DNA of 64,000 nucleotides, taken from positions 6,339,001 to 6,403,000 of the forward strand of contig CM072340.1 of NCBI GenBank assembly GCA_036874045.1, written 5' to 3'. This DNA is from Cymodocea nodosa. Lineage: Eukaryota > Streptophyta > Magnoliopsida > Alismatales > Cymodoceaceae. Every line of letters begins with the position of its first letter. The stretch's first letter is position 1. This document shows, in pieces, positions 55,156 to 64,000 of this stretch. Below the pieces are notes generated by a model that made no database searches, was not told the origin of the DNA, and saw only the letters and a program-made list of their open reading frames with translations. The position numbers were made by a program, and so were the translations under genes.

Positions 55156-56195
55156 ATGGATGATTGGTCAAGCCATGCTAATGAATATTATGGCTATGAT
55201 GAGAATGATTTTATGCCATCATGTTTTTCTTGTTTTGCAAGTGATCATGTTACTAGTGAATGCCTAAATGATATGATTCATGAACAAAATTTCAGCATGC
55301 CATGTAATGTGTTAGAATATGAAAGCAATCATATACCATGCATGAAACATGATTCATATATTCATCATGATTTACCTAATCATGCATATGCATCTTCTAG
55401 TAAGTCTGAAAATTCTTATCATGCATCAAGTATAAGCAAAGATATAGATAAATTTAATGCAATTATGGACAACATTGCTAAAGAGAAATCTGTTAGTATT
55501 TATAGTAAGAATGTTTTTCATGCTGATCCAATTGATTTGGATGCAACTTGTGATGATCTTGGAAAACAAATGGATGCATTTGTTACTTTAAGGTCAGGTA
55601 AGGAAGTGAGTAGGACTAGTGGTGAAATTCCTTTATTCATGAGTCCTCTAGAGCCTTGTTGTAATCCAACTAGAGTAGAAATTTCTGAAGATCCTATACT
55701 TATCTCTAGAAGTGATAAGGGTAAAGCAAGTAGCCGATGCTCCATTAGAATCATCTACTAGCACTCCTTACCCTATTAGATTTAGAGTCGAATCAGGAGG
55801 AGACAAATTAGATAAGATTAGAGAAACCTTTGAGCAAGTGAGAGTGAACATACCTTTATTGGAATTAATTCAACAAGTTCCCTCACATGCTAAGTTCTTA
55901 AAAGATCTGTGTACTAAGAAGAGAGCTAGGAAGATACCTAAGAGTGTAAACTTAGCGTAAGCAAGCAGTTCTTATTTTTATAATTATATTCTTAGAAAGT
56001 ATAATGATCTTGGGACTCCTATTTCATGTATTATAGGAAAAACTACTTTTGAAGGAGCTTTATTAGACCTAGGAGCCGTAGTGAATGTTATGCCTTCTAG
56101 CATTTATGAAGAACTAGGGTTAAGCTGCTTGCAACCAACAAGAATAGTAATTCACCTAGCTGATAGATCTTTTAGGACACCTCTTGGAATAGTGG
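55156..56195 (+). pseudogene. Gypsy-D polyprotein N-terminus: CCHC zinc knuckle and start of protease
   Basis: ATG at 55156 (MDDWSSHANEYYGYDENDF). Knuckle CFSCFASDHVTSEC at about residues 23-36. Low-complexity linker, frame change near 55740, then IRETFEQVRVNIPLLELIQQ, AKFLKDLCTKKRARK, and the protease strand LLDLGAVVNVMPSSIYEELG. The coding sequence ends at RTPLGIV where the LTR of Gypsy-B3 begins. As in A and B, there is no capsid domain before protease. Confidence 0.83.
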
Positions 56196-56843
56196 TGTTT
56201 AGAATGAAAAAGTGCATATTATTAATGGTTAATTGCATAATATTTAGCTTATCATATGAGAATTAAGCCATTATGTTATAATTGCACTGTTATATGCTTT
56301 AATTGAAGAATCTGCTTAATTTTGGGGAATTAATGTTAATTTAGCACATTTATGAACTGTCGGTAAATTGTAGGCTATGAAATTCTTAAGTATCCGAAAA
56401 TGCATCTGAGCATCGGATAGTTATACCTGTAACTCTCCGGAATGTTATTTTATGTTTAAACTGCTGCTGACACGTGTTGAGAGCTGGTAGATTTACTTAC
56501 GTTATAACTCATTAAGTTAGTATAACTGCACGCGTTGAGTTACATGAAAATACACTAAGCCAACACGTTAGGTTAGCGTTATAAACTTAAGTTGTTATTT
56601 TTACACGTGTTTTATAGTTAAATCAACGAAGGAAGTCCATTGAGTTATCTGTAACTCCACGGACTATATATTTTCTAATATGCCACTGTAGCAGTTGCAG
56701 GAATAGACAGTTGGAAGGAAAAACCACGTTTGCATGTATCACGCAAGAATTCAATCACGTAGGGAGAAAGAAATCATTGCCGTTGATCTGAAGGAAGGAA
56801 ATCCAACCGACCATTCAAGTAGAAGCAGTTACCACTAAAGAAA

Positions 56844-56852
56844 TATAAAAGA
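56844..56852 (+). promoter_or_regulatory. TATA-like box of Gypsy-B3 LTR
   Basis: TATAAAAGA, at the place equivalent to 2767-2774 and 17903-17910. Confidence 0.55.
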
Positions 56853-57663
56853 AAAGAAGAAAAAAAAGAACGGGTGTGATCGATGGATGGCCAGTGTATA
56901 CAGAGGAGGAGCACCAAGCTTTCTACAGACAGTATCGGCGATTCTTCGAAGTATCACACCAACCATCGTATCACCACCATAATCACCAATCATAGGAGGT
57001 CTGTGAGGATACTTGCCTGATGTCGGGTCGATTCCGAGCCAAACACAGTGCCTAACAACCACTGTGAGGAGTGATTGCGTCGCGGGAAGGGAAGACATTT
57101 TCACCAAGCGCCGACTCATATTTCAGGAGATCGTAAAGCTTTTAGCCTTGGCTTCGGGTTGATGCCTGTATGCTGAAGAGGAGAACATCTTGCAATTCTG
57201 GACTCACGATTCTATAGGGAGAGGAGACAGAATTGTAAGTGGTTCAATTTTCAGTGGTGTAATCGCGTTGCAAGTAGTGTCGGAAGTATTTACTGTCAAG
57301 TGAAATTACTTTACATTTCACCTTTCGCCCATCACATCAAAACAAAAATACCAAAAACAATTTATCTTTGTTTGTATGTTGTATTTGAGTGTTGTATTGT
57401 TGGTGTTGTATTGTGATTAATGTTATCTGTATCAATTTTATGATCGTTTTATTTTAGTTTTAATTTTACAGCTTACTGAAATTGGTTCATACAAAACAAC
57501 TTAAAGATTTTAATAGTTACTGTTTGAATCATCTAAATGTTAGTATTGCATAATGATAAATCCAATGTTAACTAGCATTAAAAAGCTTAATTGATGTTAT
57601 TTACAATCTGTGGAATCGCCCAATGGTTGGCCAAATTCCTCTGTAATTAGCAGTATTATAAAG

Positions 57664-57772
57664 AAGAGACAGGCTCGTGGAGTTAACTTAAGTCCACGAG
57701 GATAGTCCATTGAGTTATCAATAACTCAACGAACTTAGTCCGTTGAGTTAACTGTAATTCAACGGAGTGCTT
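57664..57772. repeat. GTTGAGTTA/TAACTCAAC hairpin modules in the Gypsy-B3 LTR
   Basis: Three adjacent inverted repeats, the last with 12-base arms TCCGTTGAGTTA / TAATTCAACGGA around a 4-base loop (one arm mismatch). Equivalent of 1851-1947 in B1. Confidence 0.75.
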
Positions 57773-58045
57773 ATTGAATATAAATTTGAATTGTTCACAA
57801 TCAAACATTTCTTAAATTCGTCAGCAATTCCCTGTGGGATCGACCTGTACTTGCACACTGATACAATAGACATTGTGCACTTGTAGTTAAAGTACAAATT
57901 GGAATTAATATCTAAATTGTATTAAAGGTTGTTTGTTTACTTCTAAAAGAAAGAATAGGCATAAAGATAAATTAACTAAGTAAAAATAGAAGTAACAAAT
58001 CCAAGTTTTTCTAGTGTAGTGCTGGGAAAACACGAACAAGTTTTA

Positions 58046-58063
58046 TGGCGCCGTTGCCGGGGA
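58046..58063 (+). promoter_or_regulatory. Primer binding site of Gypsy-B3 (tRNA-Asp type)
   Basis: TGGCGCCGTTGCCGGGGA, seven bases after the LTR end, followed by repeated AATTG. Confidence 0.92.
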
Positions 58064-58162
58064 ATTGAATTGAATTGAACTGAATTGAATAGATATAAGC
58101 AACTGTTAGAGCTGTTTCATTTTAATAGTCAGAGTTGTGTGTTTTCTTCTGTAATTGAGAAT

Positions 58163-59100
58163 ATGGCATATGCTTATGCTCAAAGATTTATGAAACCTTT
58201 AATTAGCATATGTGAATTCTGCAATTCTGAAGGACACGACATTTCTGATTGTTTGAAATTGAGACATTTACAGATTGATAGATCCCATGAACAACAAATG
58301 AATTATCCTCAATATAATAGAGCCGAGTATGAGAATCCTATAGTTTACCCAACTGATGGTCAGTATAGAATGTGTAATATGATGAGAGACACTGAAGTTT
58401 GGGATAGCTATAACAGACTGGAGCATAGTATAGAGTAAAATCTGGACAAAATGGAATACTTTGTGTGTCAACAACAAGAAGTCAACCAACTAAACTATAA
58501 GGAGGCATATTCAGAACCTAAACAGGATATAATTTATGAAACTGAAAAAGCCATAAAGAAAATTGATCAAAAATTGAATGCAATGATCTGGAAACAAAAT
58601 TAAAAGCATTAGATAAAAATGCAATGAAAATACAAGTTTTGCAACAGGACAATGAAAATTATAATGTTATAGACCTGCACAACTTGCAAAATATACAACA
58701 AACAGAAAACACTAATGTAAGAGAATTTAAAGAATGCACTTTAAAACTAAAAACAATTGAAGATCATAATCACAAAAATGATACACAAAAACATCATGAA
58801 AGTAACGAAAATCTGAAAGATGTATGTGTAACATTAAGATCTGGAACTGATATACCACCAAGAACTCAAAATGAAAATGATATGAAGGTGGACAAGAGTA
58901 AAAATCAAAATGATAATGAAAATGTAATAGCTGAAAATCTAGAAATCACTGAAAAACAATCTGAATCTGCAATTGAAGCTAAAAATGGTCAAACAAATCA
59001 ACTAAAAGAAAAAGAGTCTTTGAAATCAAAATTTTTAGCACCCTATCCTGAAAGATTACAACAAACAATTCTTGAAAAACAAGAAAAAATAAGAGAAATT
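58163..59100 (+). pseudogene. Gypsy-B3 polyprotein N-terminus: NC-type zinc knuckle and linker
   Basis: ATG at 58163 (MAYAYAQRFMKPLISI), then an intact knuckle CEFCNSEGHDISDC, then MNYPQYNRAEYENPIVYP. TAA at 58436 replaces Gln, and frames change near 58580. The linker carries VTLRSGTDIPPRT, a motif that precedes protease in plant gypsy polyproteins. No capsid fold is visible between the knuckle and protease. Confidence 0.82.
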
Positions 59101-59980
59101 TTTGAAAAAGTACAAGTTAACATTCCTTTGTTAGATCTATTGCATAATATGCCACCTTGTGCTAAATTTCTGAAGGATTGGTGTACTAAAAAAAGAGAGT
59201 GAAAAGTTCTTAGAAAGGTCTTTTTAGCTGAGCAAAGTAGTTACCTATTTCTGCCACAAATTCATAAAAAGTTATCTGATCCTGGAATACCTGTTATATC
59301 ATGCACCACAGGAAATACCATTCTAGAAAGAACTTTAATAGACTGGTGCAGGTATAAATGTTATGCCAAGTGATATATTTGCATCCTTAGGATTAGAAGG
59401 CTTAACTCCTACTAGTACGGTTATTCAATTGGCTGATAGAAGTATAAGATACCGTAGAGGAAAAATAGAGGATGTCTTAATTAAAATCAAGAATTTTATA
59501 TATCCTATTGATATTGTAACTCTGGATTCCCAACAAATTAAGCATGAAAATAATGATACATCTTTAATTTTGGGAAGGCCATTTTTAGCAACATTAGGGG
59601 CTGTTATAAATTGTAAAACTAGAGTAATGAAATTAGCATATGGTAATGAGGATACTCAATTAAATATTTTTAAACCAAAAAGGTTTGAGGAGTTAGAAAT
59701 GTCCTTACATACCATAGACTTTTTAGAGGATGAAGGAGATATGTTAGATGATGTGATTCAAGAAGAATTAAATAGGCAAATCAATTTTGAAACTTTAGAA
59801 GAAAGTGAAAGCATAAATATAGAAGGAGATTAGGAAGAAATTAATTTAAAAAATGATGATGTTCAATTAGGAGCTCTAGCTTCTGATGGGCAGCATTTAG
59901 AATTAAAACCTTTACCTCCTGAATTAACCTATATATTTCTGGAAGATAAACGGACCTGTCCAATAATTATTGCTTCAGAT
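59101..59980 (+). pseudogene. Gypsy-B3 protease
   Basis: QVNIPLLDLLHNMPPCAKFL, then TGA at about 59200. The active-site region is damaged by a frameshift at about 59340, so the DLGAG strand is broken across two frames. After it come INVMPSDIFASLGLEGLTPT, LILGRPFLATLGAVI and the acidic linker. Confidence 0.85.
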
Positions 59981-60799
59981 TTGAAAGAGGATCAAATAGC
60001 TAAATTAAAAGAGGTAATAAAAAGTTATAAAGAAAGAATAGAATGGACTATGACTGATATAAAAGGGTTAAGTTCAACTTTATGCTGTCACCACATATAT
60101 TTAGAAGAGAATGCTAAACCTGTTAGAATTCCTGAGAAGAGATTAAATCCAAACCTTAAGGAAGTAGTCAGGAAGGAAATAGTTAAATGGTTAGATAATG
60201 ATATAATATATCCGATTTCTGATAGCTCGTGGGTTAGTCCAATCCATGTAGTTCCCAAGAAATCAGGATTAACAGTTATTAGGAATGAAAGTCAAGACTT
60301 GATACCTACTAGAATTCAATCAGGCTGGAGAGTATGTATAGACTATAGAAAGCTGAATGCTGTGACTAGGAAAGATCATTTTCCCTTACGTTTTATAAAT
60401 TAAATGCTGGAAAGATTAGCAGGGCAAGAATATTTTTGTTTCCTAGACGGGTATTCAGGGTATAATCAAATTCTAGTAGCATTAGAGGATCAAGAGAAAA
60501 CAACTTTCACCTGTCCTAATGGAACTTATGCTTTTAAAAGAATGCCATTCGGATTATGCAATGCACCAGCTACCTTTCAAAGGTGTGTGTAGGGCATATT
60601 TACTGGAATGATTGATGAATTTTTAGAAATATTTATGGATGATTTTACTGTATATGGCAACTCATATGAAGTGTGTTTAAGCAATTTAGACCAAATATTA
60701 AAACGCTGTGTGGAAAAAAATCTAGTTTTAAATTGGGAAAAATGTCACTTCATGGTTAAACAATGAATAGTCTTAGGGCATGTTGTTTCTAAAAAAGGG
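59981..60799 (+). pseudogene. Gypsy-B3 reverse transcriptase
   Basis: [103 protein letters not shown]. All catalytic motifs are present; TAA at 60401, TAG at 60590 and TGA at 60764 interrupt it. Confidence 0.88.
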
Positions 60800-61450
60800 T
60801 TGGAAGTAGATAAAGCTAAAATAGAAGTAATTTCTAATCTACCAGAACCTAAATCAGTAAAAGATATTAGATCATTTCTAGGACATGCTGGTTTTTATAG
60901 AAGATTTATTAAAGACTTTAGCAAGATAGCTAGACCTTTAACTAATCTATTTAAAGATGTTCCATTTAACTTTGATAAAAATTGCAAGGAAGCATTTTTT
61001 AGACTTAAGACTAGCTTAATTTCAACTCCTATAATTCAAGCACCTAATTGGAACCATCCATTTGAATTAATTTGCGATGCTTCTGATTTTGCTGTAGGAG
61101 CAGTGTTAGGACAGAAAATAGAAAAATCTCCTAGAGTGATTCATTATGCAAGCAAAACCTTAAATGATGCTCAAGTTAATTACACAACTACTGAAAAAAA
61201 ATTATTAGCTATTGTGTTTGCTTTAGAAAAGATTGGATCATATTTGATTGGAGCTAAAGTAATAGTATACACGGATCATTCAGCTCTAAAACATCTAATA
61301 AAGAAAAAAGAAACTAAACCTAGATTGATCCGATGGATATTATTATTGCAAGAATTCGATCTAGAAATTAAAGATAAAAAAGGTTGTGAGAATGTAGTAG
61401 CAGATCATTTATTAGGATTACAAATAGAAAAATCAAATATTGAAATTAAA
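60800..61450 (+). pseudogene. Gypsy-B3 RNase H
   Basis: Within a 250-codon open stretch starting in the RT connection ([19 protein letters not shown]). [81 protein letters not shown]. Catalytic Asp, Glu and Asp are retained, unlike A and B2, which have TNHS. Confidence 0.88.
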
Positions 61451-62796
61451 GATAATTTTCCTGATGAACAATTAATGACCATCAACACAAAGCCTTGGTA
61501 TGCCGACATAGTTAATTACTTAGTTACTGGTTTAACACCTAAGGATTGGAATAGATAGGATAAGAAATTGTTTTTCTCAAGAGTAAAATATTACTATTGG
61601 GAAGACCCTTACTTATTTAAGAAATGTCCTAATATGGTTTTAAGGAGGTGTGTTCCAGAAACTGAATATTCGAGCATATTGTCTTTCTGTCATGACCAAG
61701 CTGGTGGAGGACATTTTGGTTCAGGGAAAGTTGCTGCAAAAATTCTGCAATGTAGGTTTTATTGGCCAATACTATTCAAAGATGCTCATAAATATTGCTT
61801 AAGTTGTTTAAGATGTCAACAAATAGGAAGAATATCAAAGAGGAATATGATGCCTCTTAATCCTATTGTTGAGGTTGAAATCTTTGATGTGTGGGGAATA
61901 GATTTTATGGGTCCATTTCCTATATCTAATCAATTTAATTACATATTGTTGGGAGTGGATTATGTATCTAAATGGATAGAAGCTATTCCTACAAAAACTA
62001 ACGATAACAAAGTAGTAATACAATTTATAAGAATAAATATATTTGCCAGATTTGGAATACCTAAAGCTATTATCAGTGATAGAGGAACTCATTTCTGTAA
62101 TAGAAGTTTTGAAGCCTTAATGAAGAAATATGGAGTAATCCACAAAATTGCAACATCATATCATCCGCAAACAAGTGGACAAGTAGAAAGTGCAAACAAA
62201 CAAATTAAATTAATTTTGGAAAAAGTAGTAAATCCTACTAGAATAGATTGGGCTAATAGATTGATTGATGCACTTTGGGCTTATAGAACTGCTTATAAAA
62301 CGAGCTTAGGTATGTCACCTTTTAGGCTAGTATATGGAAAAAGTTGTCATTTACCTGCTGAAATAGAACATAAAGCTTATTAGGCATTAAAACTCTGAAC
62401 ACTAATTTAAATCAAGCTGCTGAAAATAGGAAAATACAACTAATTGAATTAAAAGAATTTAGAAATGAAGCTTATTCAAAGACTGTAAGAGAAAAAGAGA
62501 AAATGTAATTCTGGCATGATAGAAAAATTATTCCTAAAACCTTTGAAATAGGACAAGAAGTATATCTTTATATGGCTAGACTCCAAAACCATCTAGGAAA
62601 ATTAAGATCTAGATAGGTAGGACCTTACATAGTTTGAAATGTTTATCCTTATGGAGCTATTGAAATTGAAAATCCTAAAAATTAGAATATATTTAAAGTA
62701 AATGGACAAAGACTTAAACCTATTCTGAAAACACCAAAAAGCTCCTTTGGAATTATAGAAGAAATCAGAGTAGAGGACTACTCGAGTTTTACTTAG
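61451..62796 (+). pseudogene. Gypsy-B3 integrase
   Basis: After TAG at 61556 the frame is open for 271 codons (61568-62383). [24 protein letters not shown] and [17 protein letters not shown]. Core: [48 protein letters not shown], with all three acidic residues. The C-terminal GPF/Y-type part (62384-62796) has stops and a frame change. Best preserved integrase core in the window, suggesting B3 is among the younger insertions. Confidence 0.9.
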
Positions 62797-62870
62797 TAAG
62801 AAATCAGTTTTTATGTTTATATATATATATATATATAAACATTAAAAATATATATAAAACATAAAAATAG

Positions 62871-63155
62871 TTGCGGTTCAACCAACTGGATCCATTGGTT
62901 TGGTCGGAAAATTAAAAAAATATTTAGGTCTGACCGAAGCGTAGCATCGATATGATCGGAACATTAAAAAAATATATATATTGGTTTTACCGAAGCATAG
63001 TATCGGTTAAACCGGGAAAAAAATTGAATATTAATTTTCAAAAAAAAATTTGTTTTACCAAAACATAGTATCGGTTCAACCGAAATAAAGATAAAAAAAT
63101 AAAAAAATATTTAGGTCTAACCGAAGCATAGTATTGGTTAAACCTATAAAAAAAA
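62871..63155. repeat. GGTTTAACCGA-type inverted-repeat array of Gypsy-B3
   Basis: Repeated GACCGAAGCATAGTATCGGT and GGTTAAACC units in both orientations, about 50-60 bp apart and separated by A-rich tracts. Confidence 0.7.
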
Positions 63156-63207
63156 CAGAAAAACTATTCTCTATAATACTTTTATTATTATATTTGCTTG
63201 TACAGGG

Positions 63208-63305
63208 AGTCCATTGAGTTACGCTTAACTCAACGAGCTTACTCCGTTGAGTCTTGAGTTAGTCAACGAGCTTATTCCGTTGAGTTACATGTAACACAAC
63301 GAAGT
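63208..63305. repeat. GTTGAGTTA/TAACTCAAC hairpin modules of Gypsy-B3
   Basis: TCCATTGAGTTACGCTTAAC with TCAACGAG and further modules just upstream of ORF2; equivalents at 11612 and 30226. Confidence 0.7.
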
Positions 63306-63486
63306 ACTGTAGCTAAGACCGCGGATAAAATAGTAATAGTTGGTTCGGGAAATGACTCGATTACCCGCCTAAACTTAATGCTTATTTAAACTAAAACCTA
63401 GGTTTTTGGGGGCATTATCCGACAAATCATTTAGAATCTAGAATAGTAGAAATCAGAGCGATTATGTGCTGTTGTGTAACTCTACG

Positions 63487-64000
63487 ATGATGAAGATGAC
63501 GCCTGAATTCTGGGAAGATGTTGTTGATACATCAAAATTTCAGAAGGAATCAGAAGAGTGGCACACGCGGTAGAAGATCAGAAATACGACAAGAGAGAAA
63601 GAGCTACAAAAGGTAGAATCAGAACTTTTCAAGTTGAGAAGAGATTTAGTAGATATCGATATACGAATACCTCAAATGATAGAAACACGAATTAGAATAG
63701 CAATAGAAATAGCAGTAAGTAAAGAAAGACAAATAAGGCCAAGTAATGAAGTTGCCCTAGAATTAATCCAGCGTAAGTCCCGACTCTGGTTCAAAAGACG
63801 AATCTGTAGACAAGCTAAACGGGTGATCTGGGAGCAAGAAAGGAAAGCAAATGAAGAGGCAACTGAAGAACGGGAGGAACCAACTACTGAAAGACCTGTT
63901 CCTGAGGAGTAGTAGCCTGGACCTTCAGTTCCACCATTTAAGCCGTTGGCACAAGCAGAAATGATGGGGCCTTCAACTGAAGAAGAAATAAGAGAATTTG
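63487..64000 (+). pseudogene. Gypsy-B3 ORF2, N-terminal part, truncated by the window edge
   Basis: ATG at 63487 (MMKMTPEFWEDVVDTSKF). WHTR is followed by TAG, then IPQMIETRIRIAIEIAVSKE and NEVALELIQRKSRLWFKRR as in B1 and B2, and an acidic ETTERPVPEE-like stretch with two stops at 63910-63915. The C-terminal domain is outside the window. Confidence 0.75.

Larger units (their letters stand above)
52277..56195 (+). mobile_element. Gypsy-D, Athila-like element related to Gypsy-A, cut by Gypsy-B3
   Basis: 5' LTR 52277-54373, Asp-type PBS, leader, NC knuckle and protease up to 56195. The LTR start, the TATA context and the R/U5 end are related to Gypsy-A. RT, INT and capsid are outside the window. 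Confidence 0.87.
56196..58038 (+). repeat. Gypsy-B3 5' LTR (short form)
   Basis: 1843 bp, TGTTTAGAATG to CACGAACA. About 470-490 bp shorter than the B1 LTRs. Most of the missing sequence is the array of CTATCCGATG/CGGATAG modules; only one junction module remains near 56390-56425. TATA-like TATAAAAGA at 56844-56852. Hairpins at 57664-57772. Confidence 0.88.
62797..63486 (+). other. Gypsy-B3 spacer between integrase and ORF2, with hairpin arrays
   Basis: TA microsatellite at about 62816-62840, GGTTTAACCGA-type array at 62871-63155, GTTGAGTTA-type modules at 63208-63305. No gene. Confidence 0.7.
56196..64000 (+). mobile_element. Gypsy-B3, family B element, runs off the right edge
   Basis: 5' LTR 56196-58038, PBS, NC knuckle, PR, RT, RNase H, INT, hairpin arrays, and the first 514 bp of ORF2. 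It is colinear with B1 in opposite orientation. Capsid, F-box region and 3' LTR would lie to the right. Confidence 0.9.

Overview
This is a plant genome window, probably from a flowering plant with a large AT-rich genome. It consists almost entirely of nested LTR retrotransposons. I see no intact host gene, no rRNA or tRNA gene, and no bacterial or organellar signature. The plant assignment rests on three things: Athila-type Ty3/gypsy elements with tRNA-Asp-type primer sites (TGGCGCCGTTGCCGGGGA), Sirevirus-type Ty1/copia elements with the tRNA-iMet primer site (TGGTATCAGAGC), and a captured plant F-box gene. The species cannot be read from the sequence.

Layout, outermost element first. Gypsy-B2 (+ strand, 27263-35315, 5' part off the left edge) was split by Gypsy-A (+, 1-27262). 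Gypsy-A was itself split in its protease gene by Gypsy-B1 (- strand, 1581-19046, complete with two LTRs). B2 also carries an antisense copia LTR (30473-32229) and was split again by Copia-1 (+, 35316-46453). The 3' LTR of Copia-1 was hit by Gypsy-B4, of which only the first 262 bp of LTR is visible (46454-46715). B4 was hit by Copia-2 (46716-52276), Copia-2 by Gypsy-D (52277-56195), and Gypsy-D, in its protease gene, by Gypsy-B3 (56196 to beyond 64000). The right-hand chain is therefore six levels deep: B2 > Copia-1 > B4 > Copia-2 > D > B3. The coding regions are decayed. Stops sit mostly where intact sister copies have Gln (CAG/CAA) or Trp (TGG).

Two features stand out. First, gene order in the gypsy elements is unusual. 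The capsid (Retrotrans_gag) gene lies downstream of integrase in both family A (22674-24071) and family B (8160-7071, minus strand). Only a CCHC zinc-knuckle segment of gag remains in front of protease. Second, the gypsy-B elements and the Sirevirus-like copia elements, which belong to different superfamilies, share three separate modules. These are the C-terminal domain of an extra ORF downstream of pol, a roughly 0.8-0.9 kb noncoding block, and an LTR promoter segment that includes a 37-nt identical stretch. Gypsy-B1 also carries a captured F-box gene. Arrays of short inverted repeats of three sequence types occupy the spacers and LTRs.

Working model (inference): family B is a roughly 17 kb element ordered LTR - PBS - NC knuckle - PR - RT - RNase H - INT - hairpins - ORF2 - hairpins - capsid - hairpins - F-box - PPT' - block N - PPT - LTR. 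The capsid and ORF2 genes sit far from the 5' end, so they presumably need spliced or internally initiated transcripts. A 101-nt GT-AG intron-like interval just upstream of the B1 capsid gene fits that idea.
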